A DNA stretch of 64,000 nucleotides from JAPOXR01 sp965214695 (GCA_965214695.1 OZ243967.1:2480001-2544000), one strand, 5' to 3'. Counted from the stretch's first letter, positions 7,802 through 17,471 are shown. The notes: generated from the sequence alone by a model not told the origin. Made by a program: numbers and translations.

Positions 7802-9841
7802 CTACCAGCTTGCCGCCAGCCTGGTTCCCTGGTCGATGGCCATCTTGGCGTCAAGTCCGGCCGATGTCATGGCGCCGCCAATGATGGCGGCGGGCCGGCG
7901 CAGCCCCGAACATTGCCTGGCGGCGGCACCCTCCGGCTCCTGGCCCACGCACAGCACGACGGTGTCCGCCGGCACCAACTCGTCTGTACCGTCGGCGGTG
8001 GTAATGTGGACCCCGTATTCGTCGATCCGGCGATAGGTCACGCCGCCGACCATCCTGACCGATTTCATCCTGAGCGAGAGCCGGTGAATCCACCTGGTGG
8101 TCCTGCCCAGGTTGCGGCCTGGCGGGCCCGGGCTTCGCTGTAGCAGGGTGATATCCCTTGAGGGTGCCTTCACGGCCGGCCCGGCCGGGTCCAATCCGCC
8201 GCGATGCAGCGCCGGGTCGCACACACCCCACTCGGTCATCCATGCCGACAGTTCGTCCGGATCATCGTCATCGTCCCGGGCCAGGAATTCGGCCACATCG
8301 ATCCCGATGCCGCCGCCGCCGAGGATCACCACTTTCTCGCCGACCGACCGGTTGTTGGCGAGCAGGTCGGCATAGGTGAGCACGTTCGGGCCATCTTCGC
8401 CCGGAAGCCCGGGCTTCCGGGGCCTGACCCCGGTTGCAATCGCCACCGCGTCGAATTCCGAAAGCTCGCCGGCGGCCGGGCTTGTGCCGAAGTGGATGGT
8501 GACCCCCAACTCGTCCAGCATCGTCCGGTACCAGCGGACAAGCCCGGCGAATTCCTCCTTGCCGGGAATCTTGGCTGCCATGTTGAGTTGGCCGCCGATC
8601 CGGTCCCGGCGCTCGAACATGGTCACGCGGTATCCTCGTTGCGACGAGGTCAGTGCGGCGGCGAGTCCGGCCGGGCCGCTGCCGAGAATTGCCACGGATT
8701 TGCGGCGAGTCGAGGGTTCGATTCGAAAGCCGGTCTCGTTGCAGGCGCGGGGATTGACCATGCAGGTCGCAATCCTGTCGTCAAAGGTGTGATCCAGGCA
8801 GGCCTGGTTGCAGGCGATGCACGGGGCGATGGTCCGTTGCCGGCCGGCCCGGGCCTTGTTCACGAATTCGGCATCGGCCAGGAATGGGCGGGCCATGGAC
8901 ACCAGATCCGCATGTCCGTCGGCAAGTATCCGCTCGGCGGTATCCGGGTTGTTGACCCGGTTGGAGGCAACAACCGGAATGGACACTGCCTCCTTGAGCT
9001 TGCCGGTGATCCAGGCAAAGGCCATTCTCGGCACCGATGTGGCAATCGTCGGCACCCTCGATTCATGCCAGCCGATCCCGGAATTTAGCAGGTCGGCTCC
9101 GGCCCGTTCCACTTTGCTGGCAAGCAGTACCACCTCGTCCCAGCTGGAGCCTTCCGGAACCAGGTCAATGACCGAAATCCGGTAGATGATCAGAAAATCC
9201 TTGCCGACCGCCGCCCGGACCCGTTCCACCGCCTCGATCGGAAACCGCATCCGGTTTTCGTAGCTGCCGCCCCATCGGTCGCGGCGCCGATTGGTGCGCC
9301 GAACCAGGAACTGGTTGATGAAATAGCCCTCGGATCCCATGATCTCGACACCATCATAACCGGCCTCACGGGCCCGGCAGGCTGTGTCGGCAATGTCGGA
9401 GAGCTGCTTTTCGATACCGGCGGCGTCCAACTCGGCCGGAACGTGCGGCGAGATGGACGATTTGACCGGGGACGGCGCCACGCAATCCTTGCCATACGCA
9501 TAGCGGCCGGCATGCAGGATCTGCATGGCGACATTACCGCCAAGCCCGTGAATCCGCCCGGTGACAATCCTGTGTCCGGCGACATCGTCGGCCGAAAACA
9601 GCCCGGGCGCGCCGGGAAAGACGCTGCCCTCGGTGTTCGGGGCAATCCCGCCGGTGACCACCAGCTTTACGCCGCCGCTGACCCGTTCGGCATAGAACTC
9701 GGCCGCGCGCTTCCAGTCACCGGTACGCTCGATGCCGGTATGCATCGAGCCCATCATGCAGCGGTTCGGAAGTTCCAGCGTCCCGACCACCAGCGGGCTG
9801 AACAAATGTGGATATGCGCCGCTGCTCACGTCACTCGCCAT
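7802..9841 (-). CDS. fadH: 2,4-dienoyl-CoA reductase (FadH-type FMN/FAD/4Fe-4S oxidoreductase)
   Basis: The 679-residue protein is the usual length for FadH. An N-terminal old-yellow-enzyme barrel carries HAGRYAYG (110-117). A [4Fe-4S] motif follows with C341, C344, C348 and C360. The C-terminal half has two dinucleotide folds (GSGPAG at 387-392 and GGGGIGIDVAEF). The enzyme uses NADPH to reduce 2,4-dienoyl-CoA during beta-oxidation of unsaturated fatty acids. The same architecture occurs in related amine or proline-betaine demethylases, so the substrate is inferred. It follows ilvD by 48 bases on the same strand. Confidence 0.8.
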   Translation of the reverse strand: MASDVSSGAYPHLFSPLVVGTLELPNRCMMGSMHTGIERTGDWKRAAEFYAERVSGGVKLVVTGGIAPNTEGSVFPGAPGLFSADDVAGHRIVTGRIHGLGGNVAMQILHAGRYAYGKDCVAPSPVKSSISPHVPAELDAAGIEKQLSDIADTACRAREAGYDGVEIMGSEGYFINQFLVRRTNRRRDRWGGSYENRMRFPIEAVERVRAAVGKDFLIIYRISVIDLVPEGSSWDEVVLLASKVERAGADLLNSGIGWHESRVPTIATSVPRMAFAWITGKLKEAVSIPVVASNRVNNPDTAERILADGHADLVSMARPFLADAEFVNKARAGRQRTIAPCIACNQACLDHTFDDRIATCMVNPRACNETGFRIEPSTRRKSVAILGSGPAGLAAALTSSQRGYRVTMFERRDRIGGQLNMAAKIPGKEEFAGLVRWYRTMLDELGVTIHFGTSPAAGELSEFDAVAIATGVRPRKPGLPGEDGPNVLTYADLLANNRSVGEKVVILGGGGIGIDVAEFLARDDDDDPDELSAWMTEWGVCDPALHRGGLDPAGPAVKAPSRDITLLQRSPGPPGRNLGRTTRWIHRLSLRMKSVRMVGGVTYRRIDEYGVHITTADGTDELVPADTVVLCVGQEPEGAAARQCSGLRRPAAIIGGAMTSAGLDAKMAIDQGTRLAASW

Positions 9842-9889
9842 GCAGCAGGATGGCCGGGCACCGAGGCGGGCCGAAGCGATCGGCCGCGA

Positions 9890-11623
9890 TCACAGATCCA
9901 TGTAGACGTGGCGTTCCTCTTCGGCGCCCGGATGGGTAACCGCGCCCTTGCGGGTTGGTCCGACCAGCCTGGCATATTTCCACAGCGCACCGGACGAATA
10001 GATGGTTTCACGAGGGCCGCTCCATGCCTGGCGGCGCTCCTCCAACTCGTCATCCGACAATGCCACGGAGATGGTCCCCGCCCGGGCATTGATGGAAATC
10101 TCGTCACCGTTGCGGACCAGGGCAATCGGCCCGCAATGCGCTGATTCAGGCCCGATATGGCCGACGCAAAATCCGCGGGTGGCACCGGAGAACCGCCCGT
10201 CGGTAATCAGTGCCACCTTCTTGCCCATCCCCTGGCCGGACAGCGCCGCGGTCGTCGACAGCATTTCCCGCATGCCGGGTCCGCCAGCCGGGCCTTCATT
10301 GCGGATGACGATGATCTCGCCCTCGCGGTATTCCCGGTTCTTGACCGCCTCGAATGCCTCCTCCTCGCATTCGAACACCCGGGCTGGTCCGGTGAATTCC
10401 AGCTGGTCGTCGCTCATTCCGGCCACCTTGACGATGGCGCCATCCGGGGCGAGGTTGCCCTTGAGCCCGACAACGCCGCCGGTCGTCGATAGCGGCGTCT
10501 CCACCGGGTGAATGACCCGGCCATCCGCCTTGCGCGTCACCTCGTCAAGCTCCTCGCCCATGGTTCGTCCGGTGGCGACGACGCAATCCTCGTGGATCAG
10601 GCCGACCTTGCGCAACTCGTTGAGAACAACCGGCACCCCGCCCGCCTCGAACAAATCCTTGGCGACATGGTCGCCGCCCGGCTTGAGATTCACGAAATAA
10701 GGCGTGTCGTGGAAGATGTCGCACACGTCGAACAGGTCGAAATCGATCCCGGCCTCATGCGCGATCGCCGGCAGGTGCAACCCGGCATTGGTCGAGCCGC
10801 CGGTGCAGGCAACAACGCGGGCGGCGTTTTCCAGGGATTTGCGGGTGACCACATCGCGAGCCCGAATGTTCTTCTCGAGCAGGTTCATGATGGCGGCCCC
10901 CGAGGCCTCGCAATATTGGTCCCGGCTCTCGTACGGGGCCGGTGCGCCGGATGAATTCGGCAGGGCAAGTCCAATCGCCTCCGATACACAGGCCATTGTG
11001 TTGGCGGTGAATTGTCCACCGCAAGCGCCGGCCGACGGGCAGGCAACCCGCTCCAGGACCGCAAGGGCTTCATCGGACATGGCGCCGGCCTGGTGCCGGC
11101 CGACTGCCTCGAAGACATCCTGGACGGTCACATCCTTGCCATTGAGCCGCCCCGGCAGGATCGAGCCACCATAGATGAACACCGACGGGACGTTCAGTCG
11201 GACCATCGCCATCATCATGCCCGGCAGGGATTTGTCACAGCCGGCCAGTCCGACCAGCGCGTCATAGCAATGTCCGCGCATGGTCAGCTCGACGGTGTCG
11301 GCAATTGCTTCCCGTGACGCCAGGGAGGAGCGCATTCCCTCATGCCCCATGGCAATGCCATCGGTGACGGTGATGGTGGTGAATTCACGCGGTGTTCCCT
11401 TCGACGCCTTCACCCCCAGCTTTACCGCCTGTGCCTGGCGGTTCAGGGCGATGTTGCAGGGCGCTGCCTCGTTCCAGCAGGTAGCGACACCCACGAATGG
11501 CTGGGCGATTTCGCCATCTGTCAGGCCCATCGCGTAATAGTATGAACGGTGTGGCGCACGGGCCGGCCCGTCGCTTACATGGCGGCTCGGAAGATGTGCC
11601 TTGCCTTTGGCTGTATCGGTCAT
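9890..11623 (-). CDS. ilvD: Dihydroxy-acid dehydratase
   Basis: IlvD converts 2,3-dihydroxy-isovalerate and its isoleucine-pathway analogue into 2-keto acids in branched-chain amino acid synthesis. The 577-residue product contains the Fe-S ligands in CWNEA, GCDKSLPG and CPSAGACGG. It also carries the family signatures TDGIAMGHEGMRSSL and, near the C-terminus, DGRFSGATRGFCVGHIGPE. I chose the ATG at 11623 (TDTAKGKAHLPSRHVSDG) because the longer frame upstream has no homology-like sequence. fadH follows on the same strand after 48 bases, but nothing suggests a shared pathway. Confidence 0.95.
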   Translation of the reverse strand: MTDTAKGKAHLPSRHVSDGPARAPHRSYYYAMGLTDGEIAQPFVGVATCWNEAAPCNIALNRQAQAVKLGVKASKGTPREFTTITVTDGIAMGHEGMRSSLASREAIADTVELTMRGHCYDALVGLAGCDKSLPGMMMAMVRLNVPSVFIYGGSILPGRLNGKDVTVQDVFEAVGRHQAGAMSDEALAVLERVACPSAGACGGQFTANTMACVSEAIGLALPNSSGAPAPYESRDQYCEASGAAIMNLLEKNIRARDVVTRKSLENAARVVACTGGSTNAGLHLPAIAHEAGIDFDLFDVCDIFHDTPYFVNLKPGGDHVAKDLFEAGGVPVVLNELRKVGLIHEDCVVATGRTMGEELDEVTRKADGRVIHPVETPLSTTGGVVGLKGNLAPDGAIVKVAGMSDDQLEFTGPARVFECEEEAFEAVKNREYREGEIIVIRNEGPAGGPGMREMLSTTAALSGQGMGKKVALITDGRFSGATRGFCVGHIGPESAHCGPIALVRNGDEISINARAGTISVALSDDELEERRQAWSGPRETIYSSGALWKYARLVGPTRKGAVTHPGAEEERHVYMDL

Positions 11624-11727
11624 CAATCGGATCCTGCTGTCAAAATCTGCAAACAAGTACTGTCTCCACATTTCTGGTGCAAGAAACAAACCGGCTTGCC
11701 ATGGCGTCCGGGTGCGTGATGGCGTGC

Positions 11728-12483
11728 TCAACCTTCCACATTGCCGGTGCAGGCGCCGAGGGCCACTGGCAAGTCGTCCGACATGATTCCGTCAACGCCG
11801 AGCGACAGCAGCCGGGAAATCTCGTCGGCATCGTTGACGGTCCAGACATGGACAGGGAGGTTTCGCGCATGGGCCGCCCGGACCAGCAACCTGTCGACAA
11901 TCGTAACATGGTAACGATACGGCGGAAGCTGGGCACAGTCGGATCGGAACCGTCCGACCGGGCATCCAAGCGATGCCATGCGCAGGCGCACAACCTCCTG
12001 CGGGCCCATGGATGTGCAGAGCCGGGTACCGGCGAGGCGCCGTATCTGCCGCAGACGCCGGTCCGAGAACGATCCGATACATACGCGGTCCCAGGCGTCG
12101 AATTCCTCGATCATCTCCAGCAGCGGCCGCACCACCTCATCCTGCTTGGCATCGATATTGATCCGCTGGCCGGGCCATTCGGCGAACAATTCGGCGAGTT
12201 GCGGGATCGGCTCCTGGCCGTTGATCCTGAGCGATGCAATCTCCGGCCAGGCAAAATGGGATACCGGGCCCGAAATGCCGGTCAGCCGGGCAAGGTCGGC
12301 ATCATGAAAGGCAACGACCACCCCGTCGCCGGTCAGCTGCGCATCGGTCTCCAGGCAATGGACGCCAAGCGCCACCGCGGCGCTGAATGCCGCCATGGAG
12401 TTTTCCGGCAAGTTGGCCGAATAGCCGCGATGCGCAAACACCATCGCCCGCGAGTCGGCCGGTGGCCGAAGAAAGGGATGCAA
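11728..12483 (-). CDS. Glycerophosphodiester phosphodiesterase
   Basis: A GDPD TIM barrel of about 250 residues with the catalytic set AHRGYSANLPENS, then ETDAQLTGDGVVVAFHD. It also has the internal IDAKQ strand and the C-terminal VHVWTVNDADEISRLLSLGVDGIMSDD. It hydrolyses glycerophosphodiesters to glycerol-3-phosphate and an alcohol, and no signal peptide is seen, so it is cytoplasmic. The start is uncertain. TTG at 12483 gives the usual short lead before AHRG, while ATG at 12444 would put AHRG only three residues in. The frame stays open far upstream but there it is antisense to accD. Confidence 0.88.
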   Translation of the reverse strand: MHPFLRPPADSRAMVFAHRGYSANLPENSMAAFSAAVALGVHCLETDAQLTGDGVVVAFHDADLARLTGISGPVSHFAWPEIASLRINGQEPIPQLAELFAEWPGQRINIDAKQDEVVRPLLEMIEEFDAWDRVCIGSFSDRRLRQIRRLAGTRLCTSMGPQEVVRLRMASLGCPVGRFRSDCAQLPPYRYHVTIVDRLLVRAAHARNLPVHVWTVNDADEISRLLSLGVDGIMSDDLPVALGACTGNVEG

Positions 12484-12612
12484 CAGACCGGTCTGGAGGG
12501 GGTACAACAGGCGTCCTTCGTCATCATCCAGGCTTGAACGGATTTGCAGTGACTTTTGCGACAATATACAGGCAATCGGACTGAATGCATCCAGGGACCG
12601 CGACCAGCCACC

Positions 12613-13530
12613 ATGAACTGGATTACCAATTTCGTCAGACCGCGGATCAAGTCGCTGTTCCACACGCAGGGCGATGCGTCTCCCGACGGCCTGTGGTCGA
12701 AATGCCCGGAATGCGATGCGATGCTCTACCATCGCGAGCTCGAGCACAGCCAGAATGTCTGCCCGATTTGCGATCATCACATGGCGATCTCGCCCAAAAA
12801 GCGATTTGAAAAGTTGTTCGACCTCGGCGTGTATCGCGAAATCGACGTGCCGCTGCCACAGGTCGACCCGCTGAATTTTCGTGACCAGAAGAAATATTCC
12901 GACAGGTTGCGAGATGCGCGCGCCAGGAGCGGTTCGTCGGAAGCGATTGTCGTGGCCGAGGGCGACATTCTCAAGACCAGGTTCGTGGTCGCTGCCCAGG
13001 AATTCGGATTCATGGGCGGGTCCATGGGCATGTATGTGGGCAACGCCATCAATGCCGCCTGCGATGCCGCCATCAGGCTGTCGGCACCGCTGGTCGTGTT
13101 CTCGGCAGCGGGAGGCGCCAGGATGCAGGAGGGTATTTTCAGCCTCATGCAGATGCCGCGTACGACGGTGGCACTCAGCCGCCTGCGCCGGAATCCGAAA
13201 CCGCTTCCCTATATCGTGGTCCTGACCGATCCCACCGCTGGCGGGGTGACCGCATCCTATGCCATGCTCGGCGATGTCCAGATTGCCGAACCCAAGGCAC
13301 TGATATGCTTTGCCGGCCCGCGGGTCATTGAACAGACCATCCGCGAGAAATTGCCGGAGGAATTCCAGCGATCGGAATATTTGCTGGAACATGGAATGCT
13401 GGACCGGGTGGTTCACCGGCGGAACATTCGCGACGAGTTGGTGACCATCGCCAGGCTCCTGATGAACCAGGAGGAGGCAATAAAGGGTGAGCTGACCGCC
13501 GAGCCGCAAACGCAGCCGATGCAGGCCTGA
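12613..13530 (+). CDS. accD: Acetyl-CoA carboxylase carboxyltransferase subunit beta
   Basis: AccD joins AccA to transfer carboxyl from biotin to acetyl-CoA, the committed step of fatty-acid synthesis. The 305-residue product begins MNWITNFVRP. It has the N-terminal four-Cys zinc ribbon (CPEC and CPIC, about residues 30-55) and the carboxyltransferase core, including GGSMGMYVGNAI, SAAGGARMQEG, and LTDPTAGGVTASYAMLGD. The start follows from homology-like sequence; an in-frame ATG at 12556 is too far upstream. folC starts five bases after its stop, the standard alphaproteobacterial arrangement. Confidence 0.97.
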   Translation: MNWITNFVRPRIKSLFHTQGDASPDGLWSKCPECDAMLYHRELEHSQNVCPICDHHMAISPKKRFEKLFDLGVYREIDVPLPQVDPLNFRDQKKYSDRLRDARARSGSSEAIVVAEGDILKTRFVVAAQEFGFMGGSMGMYVGNAINAACDAAIRLSAPLVVFSAAGGARMQEGIFSLMQMPRTTVALSRLRRNPKPLPYIVVLTDPTAGGVTASYAMLGDVQIAEPKALICFAGPRVIEQTIREKLPEEFQRSEYLLEHGMLDRVVHRRNIRDELVTIARLLMNQEEAIKGELTAEPQTQPMQA

Positions 13531-13534
13531 TGCC

Positions 13535-14818
13535 ATGGTTGCCGTGCAGGACAGCGACTCCGGAATGATTCTCGAGCGGCTGAAGTCGCTCTACCCCAAG
13601 AGTATCGACCTGACGCTCAATCGCCCAAAGCGGTTGCTGACGGCGCTCGACCATCCGGAGCGACGGCTGCCGCCGGTCATTCATTTTGCCGGAACCAATG
13701 GCAAGGGCTCGACGCTGGCCATGGTCCGTGCCGGCCTGGAGGCGGGTGGCCTGGCGGTGCACACCTATATCTCGCCGCATTTGGCGAAATTCCATGAACG
13801 GGTGCGGTTGGCCGGCGAGCTGATCGGGGAGGAACACCTGGCGAATGTCCTGGTCGAGTGCGAAGAGGTCAATGGCGGCGAGCCGATTTCACTATTCGAG
13901 ATCACCACCTGCGCCGCCTTCCTGGCCTTTTCGCGCAGCAGGGCAGATGCCCTGTTGCTCGAGGTCGGCCTGGGTGGAAGGCTGGATGCAACCAATGTCG
14001 TGGATGAGCCAGCCATGACCGTCATCCTGCCGGTTTCGCTCGACCACCAGGAATATCTCGGCAGCACCATTGCCGGGATTGCCGCCGAAAAGGCCGGAAT
14101 ACTGAAGCCGGGCGTGACCTGTGTCGTGAACCGGCAGCTGCCGGATGCGCTGACGTCCATCCGCAAACGAGCGGAGTTGGTCGGTGCGCCGTTGCGGATC
14201 CAGGACCAGGATTGGAGCGTCCAGGCGTCGGAGGCCCACCTGGCCTACCGGGACCATGAGGGCGAAATGCTGTTGCCGCGGCCGCGCTTGGTCGGCCCGC
14301 ACCAGGTTGACAATGCCGGGGCTGCGATCACCGTGCTCAGGGGTCTTGGAGCCGGGGAGAGGGCCATTGCGGCGGCGATGACCGACGCCGAATGGCCGGC
14401 CCGCATGCAGCTGTTGAAGAAGGGACCGCTGGTCGAGGCGGCACACAGTTCGGAGGTCTGGCTGGATGGCGGGCACAACCCGGCAGCAGGCGAGGCGGTG
14501 GCGGGCGCAATCAGGTCGATGCCCGAACGGGCAACCCGCATTGTTTGCGGAATGTTGGGCAACAAGGACATCCACAGTTTCCTGCGCTCGCTTCGCACGG
14601 TGGCGGACAGGCTCTACGGGGTGACAATTCCCGGCGAGCCGGCAGCGCTGCCGGCAGCCAATGTTGCCGGGGTTGCACGTGAAATCGGCTTCAGGGCAGA
14701 GGCCGCGGCCGATACCGAACAGGCCGTGCGGAAGATCGTGTCCGAAGACTCCGGATCGAGAATCCTGGTTTGCGGCTCACTCTATCTTGCCGGCTCGATC
14801 CTGCGGGAGAATTTCTGA
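13535..14818 (+). CDS. folC: Folylpolyglutamate synthase / dihydrofolate synthase
   Basis: A 427-residue Mur-ligase-fold enzyme with the ATP-binding loop GTNGKGST (53-60), the substrate region YISPHLAKFHERVRLAG, and the signatures LEVGLGGRLDATNVV and LDGGHNPAAGEA. It adds glutamate to dihydropteroate or folates, retaining them in the cytoplasm. It sits four bases after accD and ends where the strand changes to the minus-strand transglutaminase. In related genomes trxA usually neighbours folC directly, so the transglutaminase looks like an addition. Confidence 0.95.
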   Translation: MVAVQDSDSGMILERLKSLYPKSIDLTLNRPKRLLTALDHPERRLPPVIHFAGTNGKGSTLAMVRAGLEAGGLAVHTYISPHLAKFHERVRLAGELIGEEHLANVLVECEEVNGGEPISLFEITTCAAFLAFSRSRADALLLEVGLGGRLDATNVVDEPAMTVILPVSLDHQEYLGSTIAGIAAEKAGILKPGVTCVVNRQLPDALTSIRKRAELVGAPLRIQDQDWSVQASEAHLAYRDHEGEMLLPRPRLVGPHQVDNAGAAITVLRGLGAGERAIAAAMTDAEWPARMQLLKKGPLVEAAHSSEVWLDGGHNPAAGEAVAGAIRSMPERATRIVCGMLGNKDIHSFLRSLRTVADRLYGVTIPGEPAALPAANVAGVAREIGFRAEAAADTEQAVRKIVSEDSGSRILVCGSLYLAGSILRENF

Positions 14819-14885
14819 CCCTCCAGGCCGGCAGACGGCCCGTCCCCGCCCCCGCCGCAGCGTGGAAGCCACCGCCCCGGCACGC

Positions 14886-15683
14886 TCAGATCACGTCAAT
14901 GGCGACCGTCATTTCTTCATCGCCGCCGCCATACAGGAAGCCCGTGGTTGGCGCGGCGTCAAAATAGTCGCGGCCGACGGCAACCCCGATATAACATTCA
15001 TCCGGCGAAATCCCGTTCGAGACATCAAAGCCGACCCATCCGAGGTTGCGAAGATGGACCTCCGACCAGGCATGCATCGCCGTCTGTTCAACCTGGTCCT
15101 TCAACCGGAGATAGCCGCTGACATACCTCGCGGCCAAGCCCAACTGCCTGGCCGCGGCAATGAAGATATGGGCATGATCCTGGCAGACGCCTTCCTTCCG
15201 CAACGCCGCATCCTCGGCGAGTGTGTTGGTGTCGGTGCAACCGGTCCGGTAGGCAACGACCGACCGGATATGGGACGACAATTGATGCATGGTCTTCGGA
15301 TCATCCGGATTCTCGCCGGCAAATTCCTGCACGATCCGGTTGATCGCCGATCCCGGGGTGGTCGCTGGCGTTGCAGATTTGAATGACGGATCAGGATTGC
15401 CGCCTCCGGACGGGCAGATCGCCGCGTTCCGGCCAGAGGTCTCCACCTCGGCACGAAGCACCAGGCGCAATTCCTGCTGGCCATCCTCGATTTGCAGCAT
15501 GTCGACCGAATTGCCGAACCGGTCGCGGACCAGGTTGAAGACACTGCTGCCAGCCAGGTCCAGTTGTCGGTCGATCAGTCGCTGGCCGGGGCCACTCCAT
15601 GGGGTGAGCCTGACTTCCATCCGTCCGCCTGCCACCGGACGGGCATAGCGGAAGGTGGTCACATGCCTGACAACAAGCTTCAT
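14886..15683 (-). CDS. Transglutaminase-like family protein
   Basis: The 265-residue protein has the N-terminal beta domain common to bacterial transglutaminase-like proteins (starting MKLVVRHVTTFRYARPV). The papain-like core follows with a complete triad: C167 (GVCQDH), H204 (MHAWSEV) and D220 (FDVSNG). Such enzymes are usually proteases or amidases rather than crosslinkers, and their substrates are mostly unknown. No signal peptide is visible. It lies between folC and trxA, where most relatives have no gene. Confidence 0.9.
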   Translation of the reverse strand: MKLVVRHVTTFRYARPVAGGRMEVRLTPWSGPGQRLIDRQLDLAGSSVFNLVRDRFGNSVDMLQIEDGQQELRLVLRAEVETSGRNAAICPSGGGNPDPSFKSATPATTPGSAINRIVQEFAGENPDDPKTMHQLSSHIRSVVAYRTGCTDTNTLAEDAALRKEGVCQDHAHIFIAAARQLGLAARYVSGYLRLKDQVEQTAMHAWSEVHLRNLGWVGFDVSNGISPDECYIGVAVGRDYFDAAPTTGFLYGGGDEEMTVAIDVI

Positions 15684-15871
15684 GACGGGTTCAGCGATAA
15701 GGCCTGGCTGGAGTGAGGTGTCAATCGGTGCGGCAATTGCATCTGGGAAATTTCGTCTCCCGGGTCAGTCGAACCGGGCAGGGAGAAGATCGCCGGGAGG
15801 AATCGCCGTCCTCTGCCGGCGATGACTGCGTCTTGCGATCCCTGCACACGGGTCCAGGCAGGGTTCTGGGA

Positions 15872-16192
15872 TCAGATCGACGAATCGATCCACTTGACCA
15901 AATCTGCCTTGGACAGGGCGCCGGTCCGGTTGGAGACTGGCTCGCCATTCCTGAAAATGAACAGCGCCGGGATACCGCGCACGCCAAGCCTGGACGGCGT
16001 GTCGGGATTGCTGTCGACATCGATCTTTGCAACCCGGAGGCGCCCTTCGTATTCGCTGGACAGCTCCTCAAGGGCCGGCGCGATCTGCCGGCAGGGGCCG
16101 CACCATTCTGCCCAGAAATCCACCAGCAACGGCAGATCGGAGGCGCCGAGTTCGCCATCAAACGATTGGTCTGAAAGGTGAATGATGCCCAT
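15872..16192 (-). CDS. trxA: Thioredoxin
   Basis: A 106-residue thioredoxin with WCGPC (active cysteines 31 and 34), the cis-proline loop RGIPALFIF, and the typical terminal helix. It reduces protein disulfides with electrons from thioredoxin reductase. The start at 16192 (MGIIHLSDQ) is chosen over the upstream ATG at 16237, which adds an unlikely extension. In many alphaproteobacteria trxA directly follows addA; here 7 kb of extra genes separate them. Confidence 0.93.
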   Translation of the reverse strand: MGIIHLSDQSFDGELGASDLPLLVDFWAEWCGPCRQIAPALEELSSEYEGRLRVAKIDVDSNPDTPSRLGVRGIPALFIFRNGEPVSNRTGALSKADLVKWIDSSI

Positions 16193-16306
16193 TGCAACAA
16201 CTCCTGAAACTGCAGGCATCGAGACATATTGACGCATGCCAGACCCGTCAAGGCGGCATCGCCGACGGGCATCAACTACCCGACCTTCTCCGGAACAGGT
16301 AAAGTC

Positions 16307-16519
16307 ATGTCAACGACGCCAGGAAGGATGACATCCCCCGCCTGTCCGGGACAGGCCCGCCGCCCGATCCTCGCCGACGCCTTCCTTGCGGAATCGGTCC
16401 GGTCCGGCGTGCTGTCGCCACCGCGACTGGCCAACTTGGCGCCACCACCGAAGCCGAAGCCGGTAGCCACGTTGGACGAAATCCTTGCTGACCTGGAGGA
16501 GAGCTGGCGCGATCGGTGA
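16307..16519 (+). CDS. Putative antitoxin upstream of broken PIN toxin
   Basis: The C-terminal part (RRPILADAFLAESVRSGVLSP, then KPVATLDEILADLEESWRDR) resembles the toxin-binding tail of Phd/VapB-type antitoxins that pair with PIN toxins. The expected N-terminal DNA-binding half is not recognisable. The start is therefore uncertain (ATG 16307, or ATG 16229). Its stop overlaps the toxin's GTG by 3 bases (GTGA), the usual coupling. The gene may be a fragment whose N-terminus was lost. Confidence 0.5.
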   Translation: MSTTPGRMTSPACPGQARRPILADAFLAESVRSGVLSPPRLANLAPPPKPKPVATLDEILADLEESWRDR

Positions 16520-16881
16520 TCTAACTCGATTCGTCCGTTGTGCTCGCGCATCTTCTGGCCGAGGACCGGCAGCCACCCGGTTCCCTCTGGGAGGAGACGC
16601 TGTTTGCTAGCCGGCTACTGGAATACGAGGTATGGGCCCCATTGAATGCGCGCGGGCAGATCACGATATTGGAACCAACTCCGTCAGTGCCGGAGCGGGT
16701 GTTGGATGCCTTTTCTGGCCCCGGCGCGCTGCGGAGGCTCGACGCCCCGCATCTGGCGTCGTGCGCCTACCTCGCCGAGCATGGTCAAAGGGTCGCTCTC
16801 GCGAGCTACGACCGGCGGATGAACGCCGTGGCCCGGGCGATGGAGTTTCCGCTGTTCGACCTGGCGACGCATGCCGAATGA
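16516..16881 (+). pseudogene. VapC-like PIN-domain toxin with early nonsense codon
   Basis: Read from the GTG at 16516 the frame gives V-I-stop-L-D-S-S-V-V-L-A-H-L. This is the classic PIN N-terminus I-Y-L-D-S-S with the tyrosine codon TAC changed to TAA at 16522-16524. The rest is open to 16881 and includes RLLEYEVW, RVLDAFSGPGALRRLDAPHLASCAYL and ALASYDRRM, matching the PIN core and its acidic residues. The only later start, GTG at 16540, lies after the first catalytic Asp, so any product would lack it. PIN toxins are metal-dependent RNases; this one is probably dead. A sequencing error at one base could also explain the stop. Confidence 0.8.
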
Positions 16882-17177
16882 TCGTTGTGCTGCACGAAGT
16901 TTCCTTGTCGTAACCAGGCGTGTGCACTGCGTGCGTGGTGCAGCCAGGTCGTTGCCTCCAGGAAGAAATTCTTCCGAATTCCGTATTGATACAGCACGTC
17001 CGCAGGCTCAAACCTCCCTGCCCGGTCACGGAATCCGGAATGACGGCGGCGACGCAGTGATCCGGATGTCCGGATCGAGGACGGAGTCATGCGCCTCGTC
17101 TGGTCTCACCTATTGCTTGCCAGGACGGGATTGTTGCTGTTGACTGCCGGTATCTTCAATTCGAGAAGGCTGGATCC
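16882..17177. other. Intergenic, nothing recognised
   Basis: About 300 bases between the PIN pseudogene and the cupin. No frame shows recognisable sequence and no strong hairpin stands out. Confidence 0.4.
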
Positions 17178-17471
17178 ATGGCACAGGACTATCCGCCGGC
17201 AACCGGCACCACCAAGATCGACAATGACCGGGTCCGGGTTACCGAATGGCGCTTCGGGCCAGGGCAAGCAACCGGCCACCACCGGCATGAATTCGATTAT
17301 GTCGTGGTACCGCTGACAACCGGCAGGCTGAAGATTGTCGACAAGGATGGTGCCGAGTCATTTGCCAGCCTGGCGGAAGGCGAGCCATACTACCGGCCGG
17401 CTGGCGTCGAGCACAACGTGATCAATGACGACGGCCGGGAAAACGCCTTCATCGAGATCGAAATCAGGTGA
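17178..17471 (+). CDS. Small cupin-domain protein
   Basis: A 97-residue single cupin: RVTEWRFGPGQATGHHRHEFDYVVVPL contains the HHRHE metal-binding motif 1, and EGEPYYRPAGVEHNVIND carries motif 2 with its histidine. It should bind one divalent metal, but small cupins do many different jobs and no reaction can be named. It stands alone between the PIN pseudogene and the large helicase gene, separated from each by several hundred bases. Confidence 0.85.
   Translation: MAQDYPPATGTTKIDNDRVRVTEWRFGPGQATGHHRHEFDYVVVPLTTGRLKIVDKDGAESFASLAEGEPYYRPAGVEHNVINDDGRENAFIEIEIR

Noticed and set aside
12484..13536. Long N-terminal extension of the glycerophosphodiesterase frame
   Set aside because: The extension is antisense to accD. 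Family proteins start about ten residues before AHRG, so a start near 12483 is much more likely.
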